A DNA stretch of 64,000 nt. Origin: Cinclus cinclus (lineage: Eukaryota; Chordata; Aves; Passeriformes; Cinclidae). Of this stretch, positions 62,335 through 64,000 are shown piece by piece. The stretch is taken from positions 9,296,334-9,360,333 of the forward strand of contig NC_085050.1 of assembly GCF_963662255.1 (NCBI RefSeq), in the 5' to 3' direction. The translations under genes and the position numbers were made by a program. The stretch's first letter is position 1. The number at the start of each line of letters is the position of its first letter. The notes below the pieces were generated by a model. It worked only from the letters and a program-made list of their open reading frames with translations, was not told the DNA's origin and ran no database searches.

Positions 62335-64000
62335 GTGAGTTTTAAGGGACAATAAGAGGCTTTCCAAAATACCTGGTGCTGCTGCAGTATTTTTCCTGGT
62401 TTTTTTTTTTTTTTTTTTTTTTTTCTTGATGCTCCTCTTGCACAGGACAAGAGTTTGATCATGCTCTGTTGTTATCTGAACGTCTTTCTGGGTTTGCATA
62501 GGTTCACAGTTGAGTTCAAGAGTTCAGAGTAATATTCAGATTGCCATGCATTTCTGCATAGCAGAAGTTTGAGGTGAAAATGGAAGCTATATTTGGCTTT
62601 TTCTGGGAGCTTCTAGAATGCATCTCCATCTTATATTTTTTTTTTCCTTTTATCTGTACCCTTTGTACAAGAAGAAGGAAGTACTTTTGGTAATTTCCTA
62701 AGAATGGGTTGTTATTCACATCTATGTCCTGAAACGTTGGAAGCCACACAGAAGATTTTTTCAATGACAGAGTGGCTTATTTTCCTGCAAAAGGTTTTTA
62801 GAAACACTTTCTGGAAGTAGTTATGGTGGTTAAGAGCACTGGTTAAAACTGCAACTTGAAGGAGTAATGCTGAGTATTTGCAAAGCTTAAATACTTTGCA
62901 ATACATAAATACTGTTCTGCCCAGCACATTTAAGAAGTTGTAAATAGTATCATCTATGTTTTGCATGCAAAGATACTGAGGGTATATACTTTTGCTTTGT
63001 TGCACTGAGTATTTTGCTGATTCTGAATGTGTACACAGGGACAGTTTGTGCTGCCCAAGTATTTTCACACTGAGAATATAAGGAAACCTGTGGTATAGGA
63101 GAGGTAGATTTTTTGAATCTTCAGTAACTCAGAAAAACTCATTTGCTTGATCCAAAAACATTAAGAGATGACAATGGTTAATGAACAGACTTCCATGTTA
63201 TTTGTTGGGGGAACCCAAAACCCACATTGACAGTGACCATCTGTTTGTGGAAACAGAGAAGAGGAAAGCAAAATAATAAATCCTGGATATTATGTTCCTT
63301 GTTTTAGCAGAGTAGTCTGAGAGTTAATAGCATTTCCACTTTCATACTGAGACTTCTTGTCAGGCTGGAAGAAAAATTACAGTTCTGATCTGATGTTAGA
63401 GTCTATCTGAAAAATGATGTAGTTCATGGGGCTGCTACTGAAAGTTCAGTTGACTTAGTTCTAATTACTTGTAAACCTCCAGTAAACTTGTGTACACTTA
63501 TGAAATGGCTGCATTAAATTTTTAGCTGCTATGATACTTCAAAACTTATAGACATAAAAAGTAGCCCATATAATTTTAATAATTTTTCAGATTAATAGGT
63601 GAAAGGTACACTTTGTTTCAGCAAAAGCCAACCTCAGATACTCTGGAAATTTTTACTTCCCCCCCCATTTTACTTTAATTAGAACTGTGTTTTATAAACA
63701 CTGCAAAAGTGCATGCCTTAAAGAAATACCCACTTTAAAAAACAATTAGGGAATGTTAAAGTTTGTTGTGCGCAGCACCATTTTCTTGAGACCCAGGAGA
63801 TGTCCATTGCTTAGATTTATTAATCTGGTTGCTATAAAACTGTGCAGTTACAAATTGCTACCAGTATCCAGGAACATCAAGGCACCAGCATTTAATTCAT
63901 GGTTCCTTAGCAAATGTCTTGGTGCATTTGGGATCCAGCGTCTGCCTTTCCTGAGGATAGCTTTGTCACAGAGCAGGAATTACTCTCTAAGAAGGAGAGA
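62335..64000 (+). other. RGS12: RGS12 intron 5 (incomplete)
   Basis: Starts at a consensus GTGAGT donor and runs off the window. It carries a T25 tract at 62400-62424, only 66 nt after the donor. I see no further RGS-domain exon (the expected next peptide resembles DFLRKEF) up to 64000. Confidence 0.8.
62400..62424. repeat. T25 tract close to the exon 5 donor
   Basis: Twenty-five consecutive T, 66 nt downstream of the exon 5/intron 5 border. U-rich sequence shortly after a donor can recruit TIA-type proteins that aid U1 binding, though this one is farther than the usual position. Probably a length-variable simple repeat. Confidence 0.92.

Noticed and set aside
1..64000. Search for CRISPR arrays, integrases, toxin-antitoxin pairs, endogenous viral genes, tRNA or rRNA genes
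   Set aside because: No regularly spaced repeats, no prokaryotic gene structure and no recognisable retroviral or RNA-gene motifs. The content is explained by one vertebrate gene and its introns.

Overview
This is vertebrate nuclear DNA, most likely from a bird. The evidence is split coding exons with GT/AG borders, long AT-rich introns, a CpG-island promoter, and CR1-type LINE pieces with the avian CR1 3' end. I see no bacterial, viral or organellar gene content. The window holds one gene I can identify with confidence: the 5' part of RGS12 (regulator of G-protein signalling 12) on the + strand.

Layout: 1-11.9 kb is upstream DNA without a recognisable gene, apart from a decayed antisense CR1 reverse-transcriptase fragment (about 3.79-5.28 kb). 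A CpG island (about 11.94-13.24 kb) carries ZNF143/THAP11-, NRF1- and Sp1-like sites and a non-coding first exon that ends at a consensus donor (12517). Intron 1 leads to a very large exon 2 (18155-20113). Exon 2 contains the start codon (18257), two short upstream ORFs, the whole PDZ domain and the whole PTB domain. Exon 3 (34008-34127) encodes a basic, serine-rich linker. Exon 4 (53797-53818) is a 22-nt microexon. Exon 5 (62165-62334) carries the lead-in to, and the first residues of, the RGS domain. The rest of RGS, the Ras-binding domains and the GoLoco motif must lie beyond 64 kb. The exons join in phase to give 723 residues colinear with vertebrate RGS12.

How the parts work together: RGS12 is a multidomain scaffold. 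PDZ and PTB recruit receptors, channels or phosphotyrosine partners, RGS accelerates GTP hydrolysis on Gi/o alpha subunits, and the later domains bind Ras/Raf and Gi-GDP. The exon layout here separates the PDZ-PTB half (one exon) from the RGS half by two small exons spread over more than 40 kb of intron. Skipping the 22-nt exon would place a stop codon at the second codon of exon 5. An AATAAA pair with upstream TGTA motifs follows exon 2, so a PDZ-PTB-only product is conceivable. Neither point is proven by sequence alone.

Other content is intronic: two further CR1 3'-end fragments (both antisense), AT microsatellites, long T tracts, small tandem duplications, and candidate regulatory motifs (DR1 nuclear-receptor element, palindromic E-box, CTCF-like sites, X-box-like site, E-box hairpin). 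I found no convincing new biological system; the most useful observations concern how the RGS12 transcript may be switched.
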